Below are positions 6,743-14,362 of a DNA stretch of 14,362 nt, in pieces. Within the stretch, counting starts at the first letter, position 1, and each line of letters opens with the position of its first letter. Below the pieces are notes generated by a model. It saw only the letters and a list, made by a program, of their open reading frames with translations. It was not told where the DNA came from and did no database searches. Position numbers and translations under genes: made by a program. The stretch is from Treponema sp. (GTDB taxonomy: Bacteria; Spirochaetota; Spirochaetia; Treponematales; Breznakiellaceae): positions 1 to 14,362 of the forward strand of contig JAITRD010000010.1 of the NCBI GenBank assembly GCA_031288575.1, in the 5' to 3' direction.

Positions 6743-9412
6743 ATGACTATAAGCACTATCCTTTATACCCTGGTTATCTGGCCTATCCGGGCGGTTATCG
6801 AATTTCTTTTTGTCCTTTTTAACCGGACCTTTTATGACGCGGGATTGGGAATAATTTTTTTAAGCTTCGCGGTTAATACCCTTTTGCTCCCTATTTATGC
6901 CGTTGCCGACCGCTGGCAGCAGGAAGAAAGGCTGTTGCAAAACAGAATGAAAAAAAAGCTGGCGGATATTAAGGCGGTCTTCCGGGGCGATGAAAGGCAA
7001 ATGATTATCAACACCTATTACCGCCAGATGGGCTATACCCCTTTATCCGCCCTAAAATCAAGCGTCGGCCTTCTCCTGCAGATCCCCTTTTTTGTCGCGG
7101 CCTATAATTTTTTGTCCCATACCCCAAGCATTTCGGGGGAATCCTTTTGGTTCCTGAAAAACCTTGGGGAAAGCGACGGCTTGCTGCGCTGGGGAACTGT
7201 CACCGTTAATGTTATGCCCCTTATTATGACCGGGATAAATATTATTTCGGCCCTGGTTTATACCCGGGATTTGGAAAAGCGGGACAAGATCCAACTCTTC
7301 GGGATGGCCTTCTTGTTTCTGGCATTGCTCTACCAGTCCCCCTCCGGGCTGGTCCTGTATTGGACCTGCAACAACATCTTTTCCCTGGGGAAAAATATCG
7401 CCTCCGCAAAACTTAAGCGTCCCGGCAGGGCCCTTCAGGCATTCACCTCCCTGGCCGCCCTGGTTCTCTTTTTCGGCGCGGTCTCCGGTTATTTTGATAT
7501 TGACCGTTACGCCTACCTTTTTGCCGGATTGGGGATCGGCTTGTTCCTTGCCCCTTTTATATGGAAAGGCCTCGTCCGGTCGGCCCTTACCCTTTCGGTT
7601 TCCCGGCGCGATAAGGCCTTTTTATACTTTTCCTCGGCGGCCTTACTCGCCCTTCTTGTGGGCGCCCTTATTCCCGCCCAGGTCATCGCCTCATCGGTGG
7701 CGGATTTTGCGGCCCCCTGGAATTTTTTCTTCCGGAGCGCAATCCAAGGATTTGCTTTTTTTATATTGCTTCCCCTTTTAATATGGGCTTTTGCCGGAAC
7801 CGCGGTCAAAACGATCCTTGCCGCCGGCGCGGCAGCGGCGGCGCTGCTTTCCCTTATTTGTTTATTTGCCCTAAACGCCTCCTACGGCCTTATGACAAAC
7901 AGTTTTAAAATTGAAGAACCCCATCTTATTACAAGCGCCTTTCCTCCCTGGGTAAATTTGGCGGCCCTTCTTGCCGCCCTTATTATCCCGGTGCTTTTTG
8001 TTTTATTAAAAAGACGCCTGCGGATAGGGAGAATTCTTGCTTCCGTTTATAACGCAACCGCCCTGGCGGTCCTTATTATGGTGCTTCTCAATATACGAAG
8101 CATTTCCCGGGAGGCCCGGGAAATAAAGGCCCTCCGGGAGGATACAAACCGGGAACTGCCCGCTGAGGTTTTCCCCTTTACCCGGAACGGGAACAACAGC
8201 TTTATCATGTTTTTGGACCGCGCCATCGGGATCGCCATGTTTAAGGCCCTGGATTTGTTGCCCGAACTTACGGAAGGCCTCGACGGGTTTACCTGGTACC
8301 CAAACACCCTGTCCTTCGGCGGCGTTACCGTTGCCGCCCTTCCTCCGCTTTTTGGGGGATACGATTATACGCCCCTCAGAATTGACGCCCGGCAGGATGA
8401 ATTATTGAAGGACAAGGTTAATGAGGCCCTCACCTTGCTGCCGAAAATTTTCGGGGAGGCGGGATACCGGGTGTCCGTTACGGATCCTTCCATGACGAAC
8501 CTGTCCCTGGTTCCGGATCTTTCGGTTTTTGAAAACATGAAAAACGTGAAGGTTCAGAATCTGGACGGAAGGCTGGACCGCCGGTTTATGGAAGAATTTC
8601 CCCATCAGGGGGAACGACTTGTCGATAGTTTTGATTTTGACATTCTGTTCCGTTACGGCCTTTTTAGGATCGCCCTGCCCGCCCTCCGGTACGGCATTCA
8701 TTATAAGGGGACCTGGTGGCGGGACGGGGCTTCCAACGTTTACGGCCACGGGGTAACCGAATATTCAACCCTCTATTATCTCGGGGATCTCTGCAAAGCC
8801 GACGAAGGGGCCGATACGTTAAGCATTTTTTATAACGAAACAACCCACGAGCCGGGCGCTTATACCGCGGATTTATTTCCTAAGCCCGGGCCGGTACGGT
8901 ACAGCCGGGAAGAGATCGAGCTTTTCGGTTCGGAGGACAATACCGCCTATATGTATACCTTTATGGCCGCCATGAAGGGGGTGCTTAAATGGCTTGCGGC
9001 GTTGAAGGATATGGAGGTTTACGATAATACCCGGATCATTATTGTATCCGATCACGGGAGCGGCTTTGAAAATTCGATATTTGAGGAACCGGGCATGGAA
9101 ACCTACAATCCCCTTTTTTTAGTAAAAGAACCGGGCGCCCGGGGAAACCTGCAAATATCGGAGGAATTTATGACCAATGCCGATGTTCCCTCGCTGATAA
9201 CCGCGGGCTGGGATAAGCCCCTTAACCCCTACCGGGGAACGATTATCAATGGCGCTCCAAAAAACGAAGTATTAACGGTGGTGGATGAAATCTCTTTCCA
9301 GCCCCGCCGGCATGGTCCCTATCAGTTTAATTTAGAGAGGGCCCGCGAACTGGCGGGCAGGAATATATTTAAAGCCGATTCCTGGGGCGAATGGCGGGAG
9401 GTAAAAAGATGA
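6743..9412 (+). CDS. YidC/Oxa1 domain fused to an AlkP/sulfatase-superfamily membrane enzyme
   Basis: An 889-residue membrane protein in three parts. Residues 1-225 look like a YidC core: five hydrophobic segments, a charged cytoplasmic loop (about 55-100), GYTPLSALKSSVGLLLQIPFF (split at about 97-117) and SPSGLVLYWTCNNIFSL (199-215). The groove arginine, five residues before the conserved Pro50, is Asn45. Residues 230-450 have about seven more hydrophobic segments with no family I recognise. Residues 480-889 resemble the extracytoplasmic phosphotransferase/sulfatase domain of LtaS and EptA: metal ligand Asp492 (FLDRA), likely nucleophile Thr529 (GGVTVAALPPLFGG), His702 (NETTHEPG) and Asp770-His771 (VSDHGSG). 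It may transfer a phospho-group from lipid to a surface glycan in the periplasm. It overlaps the next gene by 4 bases. The fusion is certain as a reading frame; the role is inferred. Confidence 0.85.
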   Translation: MTISTILYTLVIWPIRAVIEFLFVLFNRTFYDAGLGIIFLSFAVNTLLLPIYAVADRWQQEERLLQNRMKKKLADIKAVFRGDERQMIINTYYRQMGYTPLSALKSSVGLLLQIPFFVAAYNFLSHTPSISGESFWFLKNLGESDGLLRWGTVTVNVMPLIMTGINIISALVYTRDLEKRDKIQLFGMAFLFLALLYQSPSGLVLYWTCNNIFSLGKNIASAKLKRPGRALQAFTSLAALVLFFGAVSGYFDIDRYAYLFAGLGIGLFLAPFIWKGLVRSALTLSVSRRDKAFLYFSSAALLALLVGALIPAQVIASSVADFAAPWNFFFRSAIQGFAFFILLPLLIWAFAGTAVKTILAAGAAAAALLSLICLFALNASYGLMTNSFKIEEPHLITSAFPPWVNLAALLAALIIPVLFVLLKRRLRIGRILASVYNATALAVLIMVLLNIRSISREAREIKALREDTNRELPAEVFPFTRNGNNSFIMFLDRAIGIAMFKALDLLPELTEGLDGFTWYPNTLSFGGVTVAALPPLFGGYDYTPLRIDARQDELLKDKVNEALTLLPKIFGEAGYRVSVTDPSMTNLSLVPDLSVFENMKNVKVQNLDGRLDRRFMEEFPHQGERLVDSFDFDILFRYGLFRIALPALRYGIHYKGTWWRDGASNVYGHGVTEYSTLYYLGDLCKADEGADTLSIFYNETTHEPGAYTADLFPKPGPVRYSREEIELFGSEDNTAYMYTFMAAMKGVLKWLAALKDMEVYDNTRIIIVSDHGSGFENSIFEEPGMETYNPLFLVKEPGARGNLQISEEFMTNADVPSLITAGWDKPLNPYRGTIINGAPKNEVLTVVDEISFQPRRHGPYQFNLERARELAGRNIFKADSWGEWREVKR

Positions 9413-10704
9413 AAAAAGCATACCTGCTTTTTTTTGCCCTTCTCTTTTCCGCTCCCCTCTTTGCGTATATCGATCCGGGCACGGGGAGTATGCTTTTTTC
9501 TCTTTTGACCGGCGTTACGGTTACGGTTTTTTTCTTTATAAAAAATGTAATTCTTAAAATCAGGGGCGGCCTTCTTTTAAAAGCCGCCGTAAAAAAACAA
9601 AGCCGCCGTTATTCCCTGGTTATCTATTCCGAAGGGAAACAATATTGGAATGTATTTAAACCCATCCTGGAAGAGCTTTCCCGGAGGAAAATTCCCTGTG
9701 CCTATTATACCAGCGGAGAAGATGATCCGGGCCTGTCGGCCTCCCTTCCCCCGGTTTCTGCCGAATATATCGGCAGGGGAAACGCCGCCTACCGGTTCCT
9801 GAATTTTCTCGAAGCTGATATATGCCTTATGACCACCCCCGGCCTTGATGTATTCCAGCTTAAAAGGTCCCCCGGAGTTCAGCGCTATGCCCATATCCTC
9901 CACATGGTAACCGATGCCTCGACTTACCGTTTGTTTGGCCTTGATTATTATGATTCGGTTTTTTTAACCGGGGAATATCAAAAAAAGGATATCCGCAGCC
10001 TGGAGGAAAAACGGGGGCTCCCGGCAAAGGAATTGTTTGTTATCGGATGTACCTATCTTGACGTGATGGCGGAACATTTGGCCGATCTTCCGTCAAAAAA
10101 GCCGGGGGATACAAAAACGGTTCTGGTTGCCCCTTCCTGGGGCCAAAACGGCATCCTCGCCCGGTACGGCCTTAAAATGCTGACGCCCCTGGCAAAATCT
10201 TCCTACTATGTAATCATCCGGCCCCATCCTCAAAGCATGATCTCCGAAAAAAAAAGGATTGAAGCCCTGCGGGAAGCCCTGGATTCCTATGCGAATGTGG
10301 AATGGAACTCCGACGCGGAAAATCTTAACGCCCTTTCCCGCTCGGATGCGCTTATATCCGACTTTTCAGGGATAATTTTTGATTACGCCTTTCTTTTTGG
10401 CAGGCCGGTGCTTTACCCCCGCTTTGATTTTGACAAGCGGCCCTACGACATGGCGGATATTGAGGAAGAAGCCTGGACTTTCCGGGCGGTACGGGAACTT
10501 GGTTTTCCCCTGCGGGAAGAATCCTTCGGGGATATTGAAAAAATACTGGACGGGTTAATTGACGGGGGGAAGGAAAAGGCGGATGCCATAGGACGCTTGC
10601 GGGAAGAAGCCTATATGCATCCGGGAGAGGCGGGAAAGCAGGCGGCAGACGCCCTGGGGATAATTATGGAAGGAATTCGAAAAACAGGGGCAGACGGATT
10701 ATGA
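9409..10704 (+). CDS. CDP-glycerol glycerophosphotransferase-family protein (TagB/TagF-like)
   Basis: A 431-residue protein. Residues 1-20 are a hydrophobic segment resembling a signal peptide (ending SAPLFAY), followed by the IDPGTGS motif (21-27) and a second hydrophobic stretch (about 28-48), so the catalytic part is probably membrane-anchored. The rest resembles the Glyphos_transf family: HILHMVTDAS (162-171), VFLTGEYQKKDI, VLVAPSWGQNG (238-248), RPHPQ (271-275) and ISDFSGIIFDYAFLFGRPV (316-334). These enzymes add glycerol- or ribitol-phosphate from a CDP donor to teichoic-acid or capsule chains. The ATG at 9409 overlaps the previous stop (ATGA) and has GGAGGT 6 bases upstream; the in-frame ATG at 9391 would place that site inside the gene. 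No CDP-glycerol synthase gene is in the window, so the donor is unproven. Confidence 0.88.
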   Translation: MKKAYLLFFALLFSAPLFAYIDPGTGSMLFSLLTGVTVTVFFFIKNVILKIRGGLLLKAAVKKQSRRYSLVIYSEGKQYWNVFKPILEELSRRKIPCAYYTSGEDDPGLSASLPPVSAEYIGRGNAAYRFLNFLEADICLMTTPGLDVFQLKRSPGVQRYAHILHMVTDASTYRLFGLDYYDSVFLTGEYQKKDIRSLEEKRGLPAKELFVIGCTYLDVMAEHLADLPSKKPGDTKTVLVAPSWGQNGILARYGLKMLTPLAKSSYYVIIRPHPQSMISEKKRIEALREALDSYANVEWNSDAENLNALSRSDALISDFSGIIFDYAFLFGRPVLYPRFDFDKRPYDMADIEEEAWTFRAVRELGFPLREESFGDIEKILDGLIDGGKEKADAIGRLREEAYMHPGEAGKQAADALGIIMEGIRKTGADGL

Positions 10705-10731
10705 GGGAAGAGCCCGGCCTCCGGGGGCGCG

Positions 10732-12321
10732 TTAAAAACGCCAGGAAAGGCCGACGCTCCAATAGTGGGTCAGGCCGTTGTTGTTTTTGATGATGTCCCG
10801 GTTCCAGCCGTATTCCAGCACATAATCGGCGTCAAGGGAAACGGTTCCCCAGGAAACAGGCAGAAACCAGGAAAGCCCCAGCCCTCCCGCAAGGCGGATG
10901 TCCAGGATGCTCTGGGTCAAAAAATGCAGGGTGCTGTAGTTATTGGTACCATCCGCGGGCACCCCGTCGTCAAAAATAGAACCGTCATGGCGTTCACCGG
11001 GCTCCATATCCGCGTCAAGGGAGGGATTTCCGTGGCGGGTAAAATAGGCCAGAAGGGAGAGGTTTAGGTTCGGCAGGGTTCTCCAGAGGCTTTTAATGAC
11101 TATCCTGTCCGAATTCGGTTCAAGGTCCGTCCCCAGGCTCCGCCCCTTGTGGGAATAAACGACATAATTGGGTTTATCAGGATTGTAGCGATCCGCTTCT
11201 ACAGTATTCCAATGGGTATACATATAGGGGAAGACCAGGGTGTAATCCGCCGAAAGGGAAGCAAGGAAACCCTCCGGCGGGGCCCAGCGGAGCCCCAGTT
11301 CTCCGGCAAGTTTGTATTTGGTGTTAAATTTAAAACGGACCAGATTATTAAAATGGAGATCGTCCACATATAACTGGGTTAAAACTTGGGTATTCCTGAT
11401 CGGATTCCACCGCAGATGAAAACCGATAAAAGAATTGTCCCCAAAATCGCTCATGGACTGGGCCGCAAAAAGCTGGATGAAAGGGGGGAGGTATAAAAAC
11501 TCAAAACGGCCTCCCCAGACAACGGTTTCTACAAAACCAAATTCCAAATTAGAACAGGGATTAAAATTAATTGAATGGAGAACCAGATATTTTTCAGGAA
11601 AATCCCCTTCGCCAAAATCATTGGAGGCGGTCAAAGAGAGCAGCAGCATTTCAAAGGACCAGGAGGGCTGCCGGTAGTTAAGGCTGAAGTGTCCCGCCCT
11701 GCCTGCCTGGGGCCCTATGATCGTGCCGTTATCATAAAAGGGACCGAAGGAACTGCGTCCCAGCCCCGCCTGAAAATAAAAGCCGGATTTTCCGAAGGCG
11801 ATAATGGATGTCCAGTCGGGCATGATCTTTAAGGGCCCCATCGCGGCCCAATCGGGGACCAGATCCGGATAGGGGGAATAGGCGAGGGGGACATTCAGCT
11901 CATTGCCGGGAGTTTTCGTAAGACCGTAGACAAAAAAAGAATAGGACCCGCTGATCCAATCCCTGAGCCGGATAAGCCCGTCGATAGCAGGGGCCCCTTC
12001 GACAGCCAGATCGTCATCCCGCCCCTCTACGCTGCCGGTTAAACCCGGATGAATGAGGGGCGAACCCGGCGCCATGGCAGCCTGGTAAGCGGCGGCCTTT
12101 TCCCGGGCCTCCAAATTGCCGCCGCGCGCCACCTCCGATAAAAGGCTGTCAATCAACGGGGCAGGGTAGGGCCGGATAAAGGGCAATGGCTCGGTAATAA
12201 ATCCCCGGATTGCCCATTGATCGATATCTTTATAGATGGGATCATTCGGATCGTGGATAACCTGCGCGTTAAGGCTGCTTATCAAAAAAAGTAACAAAAC
12301 AACGGGAAAAAAGTGTTTCAT
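10732..12321 (-). CDS. Outer-membrane beta-barrel protein, Wzi-like (capsule assembly type)
   Basis: A 529-residue exported protein. It starts with a clear signal peptide (MKHFFPVVLLLFLISSLNA, likely cut before Gln20). A periplasmic-looking helical part follows (about 25-95), with YKDIDQWAIRGF and a proline-rich PLPFIRPYPAPL that match the N-terminal pattern of Wzi-type proteins. The remainder is alternating polar and aromatic strands with many Trp, Tyr and Phe residues, and the chain ends in SVGLSWRF, a terminal aromatic typical of outer-membrane barrels. Wzi binds surface polysaccharide and anchors capsule; this one may hold or assemble the polymer made by the neighbouring operon. AAGGA precedes the ATG by 11 bases. 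It converges on the Glyphos gene with a 27-bp gap. Barrel fold is likely; Wzi family is probable. Confidence 0.72.
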   Translation of the reverse strand: MKHFFPVVLLLFLISSLNAQVIHDPNDPIYKDIDQWAIRGFITEPLPFIRPYPAPLIDSLLSEVARGGNLEAREKAAAYQAAMAPGSPLIHPGLTGSVEGRDDDLAVEGAPAIDGLIRLRDWISGSYSFFVYGLTKTPGNELNVPLAYSPYPDLVPDWAAMGPLKIMPDWTSIIAFGKSGFYFQAGLGRSSFGPFYDNGTIIGPQAGRAGHFSLNYRQPSWSFEMLLLSLTASNDFGEGDFPEKYLVLHSINFNPCSNLEFGFVETVVWGGRFEFLYLPPFIQLFAAQSMSDFGDNSFIGFHLRWNPIRNTQVLTQLYVDDLHFNNLVRFKFNTKYKLAGELGLRWAPPEGFLASLSADYTLVFPYMYTHWNTVEADRYNPDKPNYVVYSHKGRSLGTDLEPNSDRIVIKSLWRTLPNLNLSLLAYFTRHGNPSLDADMEPGERHDGSIFDDGVPADGTNNYSTLHFLTQSILDIRLAGGLGLSWFLPVSWGTVSLDADYVLEYGWNRDIIKNNNGLTHYWSVGLSWRF

Positions 12322-12380
12322 AATTTATATTTTCCTTGATAAAAATGATGCCGAATACATTAAGCAAAAAATTCCAAACA

Positions 12381-12399
12381 ATTGAGGCTGTTCCTCAAT
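12381..12399 (-). terminator. Hairpin over the stop codon of the upstream barrel gene
   Basis: ATTGAGG and CCTCAAT form a perfect 7-bp stem with a 5-base loop, and the TGA stop of the upstream gene (12397-12395) lies in the stem. On the minus strand a run of six T follows about 10 bases later. The gap before the T-run makes this a weak or partial terminator, which could lower expression of the second barrel gene relative to the first. Confidence 0.35.
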
Positions 12400-14062
12400 A
12401 AGTAAGGATAACGTAAAAAGCCGTATCCAAGCCGTATGCTCTTTTTTTCTCTATATGTTTTGAGTTGAAAATCATGCTGCCTGAAAGGTAAGCCCTCAGG
12501 GTAAGAAAAGGCAGGGCTTTCCATTTTGCCTGGAAGGCGGCGCTTAACTGGTTTTCCGCGATTCCCGTGGGGGTATGCTGATCATAAAAACTGGGCCCCG
12601 CCCCCCAATCCCAATACAGGGAATGTTCTCCCCGGCGGGTAAAGGAAAGATCCGCGGAATAAGAAAGGTTTCCCTTAAAAAAAAGGGAGCCCAGGGTAAA
12701 AAGCAGGGCGTCCCTGCCTTGGGGATGGCCTGTCCACGAATAACGCAGGCCCTTGGAACCGATATCCGAAAGGCGCCGCATCCAGATAAAACTGGCAAAG
12801 GGACTTGAAAGGACATAGAGGAAGGGGTCGGTATAAACAAATTCCCCGTAAAAAGCCGCGCCCCAGGCATTCAGGGGGCGGGCATATTCCAGCCCGCAGA
12901 GATAGCCCAGGCCGTTAGGGGGCTGCGAATCGGGCCAGCGCTTTTTTTCATAGGGGGTAGAGAATTCATTCATCACCAATTGTCCGTACCAGTGGAGGGA
13001 AGAAGCTATTGCCCACTCAATGTCCAGGGAGAAAAGGGAACCCGTCAGGTCCCCGTCTTTTTTGCCCCAGATGGGATAATCCCGCCAGGAAAAAAAAGAA
13101 TGGAATACCGCCAGGGGGTTCAGGTAGCGCAGCTCAAAGGGGGCATTGCCTACCATAACGGCTTCGGTAATTCCCAGGGACAATTTTTCGAACAGCCGGA
13201 AGTCCAGCCGGTGCAGATACATATACCGGTTAACCGTAGAAGTAGTATCCCCGGCATCGTAAGTTTCCGGATCGGCAAGGGACGATGAAAGGATGAGGGG
13301 AAGCTGGGTTGCCAAAACGGAATATTTAAAATTAGGGGAAAAAACCGACAACCGGGCAAAGTCGTAATAGTCCGGCGTATCGGACAGGGCAAGATTGCCG
13401 GTAAAGGCGGCGCCAAAGGAAATACGATCCCTGCCAAGCTGAAAATTCCACCAGCTGCCCCCGGCTGCCCCGAAGGCACGCAAGGGCATATTCATGTCAA
13501 ACCTTTTTGCCTCGTAGGGAAGGCTGGTCCAAAAGAAATCGCCGGTTTCGTAAAAAGCGGGATCGCTTGTCAGCACGGGTTCAAAATTAAGTTCGAAGGA
13601 ATCGGCAAAAAAAAATTCGATCGGCAGGGAAAAAAAGCCCGGATTGTCTTTAAGATTTTGCCCCCAGGGAATATCCCTGTTGGTACGCGCCCGGCCTCCC
13701 AAAGCGGCGGTAATATGGGCATTAAGGGAAAAAAGGCCCTCGGAAAAACGGAACCCGGGGTTTAATTTTTTCTCTATCCGGTTATAGGCTTCCCGCGCCG
13801 GCGGTGAAAGCGCCGCCGGATCAAGGGTTTCCAGAAATTGGAGTACCTCGTCCCGGGAAAGGGGCGGCGTAAAGGAGAGAAAGCTCATATCCGATTCCCG
13901 GAGAATATAACGGATATCTTCCAAAACAGGATCGCCGGCGGAGATCATCATAAATGGGAGCGCGGGTAGTCCGGCGGGGAACAAAAAAAATAAAAGAAAC
14001 CCCAGGATGGGGAGGAACAGGGCCTTAAAAACCCGCCCTGTAACTTGATATAAAAACATCAT
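12395..14062 (-). CDS. Second outer-membrane beta-barrel protein, Wzi-like
   Basis: A 555-residue exported protein with the same plan as its neighbour. A hydrophobic leader occupies about residues 12-40 (core LFLPILGFLLFFLFPAGLPA), longer in its basic part than usual, so the true start could be slightly downstream. A helical segment follows (about 45-105, with DIRYILRESDM and SRDEVLQFLETL). From about 110 onwards it is made of short amphipathic aromatic-rich strands (for example GSWWNFQLGRDRISFG, DFRLFEKLSLGITEAVM), ending in DTAFYVILTY. No enzymatic motif is visible. The ATG pair at 14062 has only a weak AGG upstream. It lies 73 bp before the other barrel gene on the same strand, so the two may be tandem paralogues with shared or complementary surface roles. 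Confidence 0.68.
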   Translation of the reverse strand: MMFLYQVTGRVFKALFLPILGFLLFFLFPAGLPALPFMMISAGDPVLEDIRYILRESDMSFLSFTPPLSRDEVLQFLETLDPAALSPPAREAYNRIEKKLNPGFRFSEGLFSLNAHITAALGGRARTNRDIPWGQNLKDNPGFFSLPIEFFFADSFELNFEPVLTSDPAFYETGDFFWTSLPYEAKRFDMNMPLRAFGAAGGSWWNFQLGRDRISFGAAFTGNLALSDTPDYYDFARLSVFSPNFKYSVLATQLPLILSSSLADPETYDAGDTTSTVNRYMYLHRLDFRLFEKLSLGITEAVMVGNAPFELRYLNPLAVFHSFFSWRDYPIWGKKDGDLTGSLFSLDIEWAIASSLHWYGQLVMNEFSTPYEKKRWPDSQPPNGLGYLCGLEYARPLNAWGAAFYGEFVYTDPFLYVLSSPFASFIWMRRLSDIGSKGLRYSWTGHPQGRDALLFTLGSLFFKGNLSYSADLSFTRRGEHSLYWDWGAGPSFYDQHTPTGIAENQLSAAFQAKWKALPFLTLRAYLSGSMIFNSKHIEKKRAYGLDTAFYVILTY

Positions 14063-14097
14063 GCCGCCTGAGTTTTCAGAATTTCCCTTTTATAAAA

Positions 14098-14127
14098 ATT
14101 ATAAAAAATCCCGGAAAAGAAGGGCAA
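14098..14127 (-). promoter_or_regulatory. Candidate promoter for the two barrel genes
   Basis: On the minus strand TTGCCC (14127-14122, 4 of 6 bases of the -35 consensus) and a perfect -10 TATAAT (14103-14098) are separated by 18 bp. The predicted start near 14091 lies about 28 bases before the ATG at 14062. The promoter overlaps the end of the upstream glycosyltransferase gene, so the barrel genes could be expressed both from it and by read-through. Confidence 0.5.
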
Positions 14128-14362
14128 ACCGGTCTTCCAGGGCGCTTAATTCTTTCCGGTAAACTTCCCAGGCGTTTCTGGCAATCCCCTCCCTTGCTTT
14201 ATGATTCCCCAGGTAAATTTCCGTTTTTTCTATAAGGTCCGTGCCGTCCCAGTTGAGGGGGATGTAGGTTTCGTAGGGAATATATACATCGGGCCAGGTT
14301 TTTAGATGGGACATATCCGGCTTAAAGAGCAGGGCCCCGGAGATAATTGCCTCAAAGTCCCG
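14099..14362 (-). CDS. Glycosyltransferase, C-terminal part (cut by window edge)
   Basis: The last 87 residues of a gene that continues past the right edge; the frame is open to base 14362. The visible part begins RDFEAIISGALLFKPDMSHL and contains YIPLNWDGTDLIEKTEIYLGN and a basic helix REGIARNAWEVYRK. This matches the C-terminal end of GT-B glycosyltransferases of the CgeB / Glyco_trans_1_2 type, where FEAI-x-GALL carries the conserved glutamate that contacts the nucleotide sugar. It is 36 bp upstream of the first barrel gene on the same strand, which supports a link between these barrels and glycan synthesis. Family is likely; donor and acceptor are unknown. Confidence 0.6.
   Translation of the reverse strand, partial: RDFEAIISGALLFKPDMSHLKTWPDVYIPYETYIPLNWDGTDLIEKTEIYLGNHKAREGIARNAWEVYRKELSALEDRFALLFRDFL

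Noticed and set aside
9391..9408. ATG at 9391 as start of the Glyphos gene
   Set aside because: It would place GGAGGT inside the coding region and put MAGGKK ahead of a normal signal-like start; the ATG at 9409 fits better.
1..14362. tRNA, rRNA or CRISPR array
   Set aside because: No cloverleaf, ribosomal RNA stretch or regularly spaced direct repeats were noticed when reading both strands; a dedicated scan could not be run.

Overview
The window (about 52% G+C by eye) looks like chromosome of a spirochaete, most likely a Treponema of the termite-gut type (T. primitia / T. azotonutricium group). The best taxonomic clue is a 398-residue MalY/PatB-type lyase that matches the known T. denticola cystalysin closely in length and active-site layout. 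This is an inference from remembered family sequences; no search was run.

Layout. (1) 1-622 has no recognisable gene. It holds several hairpins, including a perfect 33-bp inverted repeat inside a larger imperfect foldback (431-584). (2) 623-3916, minus strand: a cystalysin-like C-S lyase, then an APC-family amino-acid permease 36 bp downstream, then, past a strong GC-rich hairpin, a thioredoxin/AhpC-like protein. A YheO/DauR-type regulator (4175-4873) is transcribed divergently. The space between holds a good minus-strand promoter and a 7-4-7 dyad that could be the operator. Together this reads as a regulated amino-acid (probably sulfur amino-acid) uptake and breakdown unit. (3) 4887-10704: envelope polymer genes. 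A CDP-alcohol phosphatidyltransferase (minus) faces away from a three-gene plus-strand operon: a GT4 glycosyltransferase, an 889-residue protein joining a YidC/Oxa1 domain to a polytopic module and an alkaline-phosphatase/sulfatase-superfamily ectodomain, and a CDP-glycerol glycerophosphotransferase-type enzyme. (4) 10732-14362, minus strand and convergent on the operon: two tandem outer-membrane beta-barrel proteins of Wzi-like organisation, preceded by the 3' end of a glycosyltransferase that runs off the right edge.

Interpretation. Regions 3 and 4 together look like a pathway for a polyol-phosphate or teichoic-acid-like glycolipid or surface polymer in a diderm spirochaete: a CDP-alcohol enzyme for a lipid anchor, glycosyltransferases for sugars, a Glyphos-type transferase for polyol-phosphate units, an AlkP-type periplasmic enzyme for phospho-group transfer from lipid (as in LtaS/EptA), and outer-membrane barrels for surface assembly. 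The most unusual item is the YidC-AlkP fusion. Its YidC part lacks the conserved groove arginine (Asn45 in its place), so it may be a repurposed YidC fold rather than a general insertase. The CDP-alcohol transferase also departs from its signature: the last catalytic aspartate is glycine.
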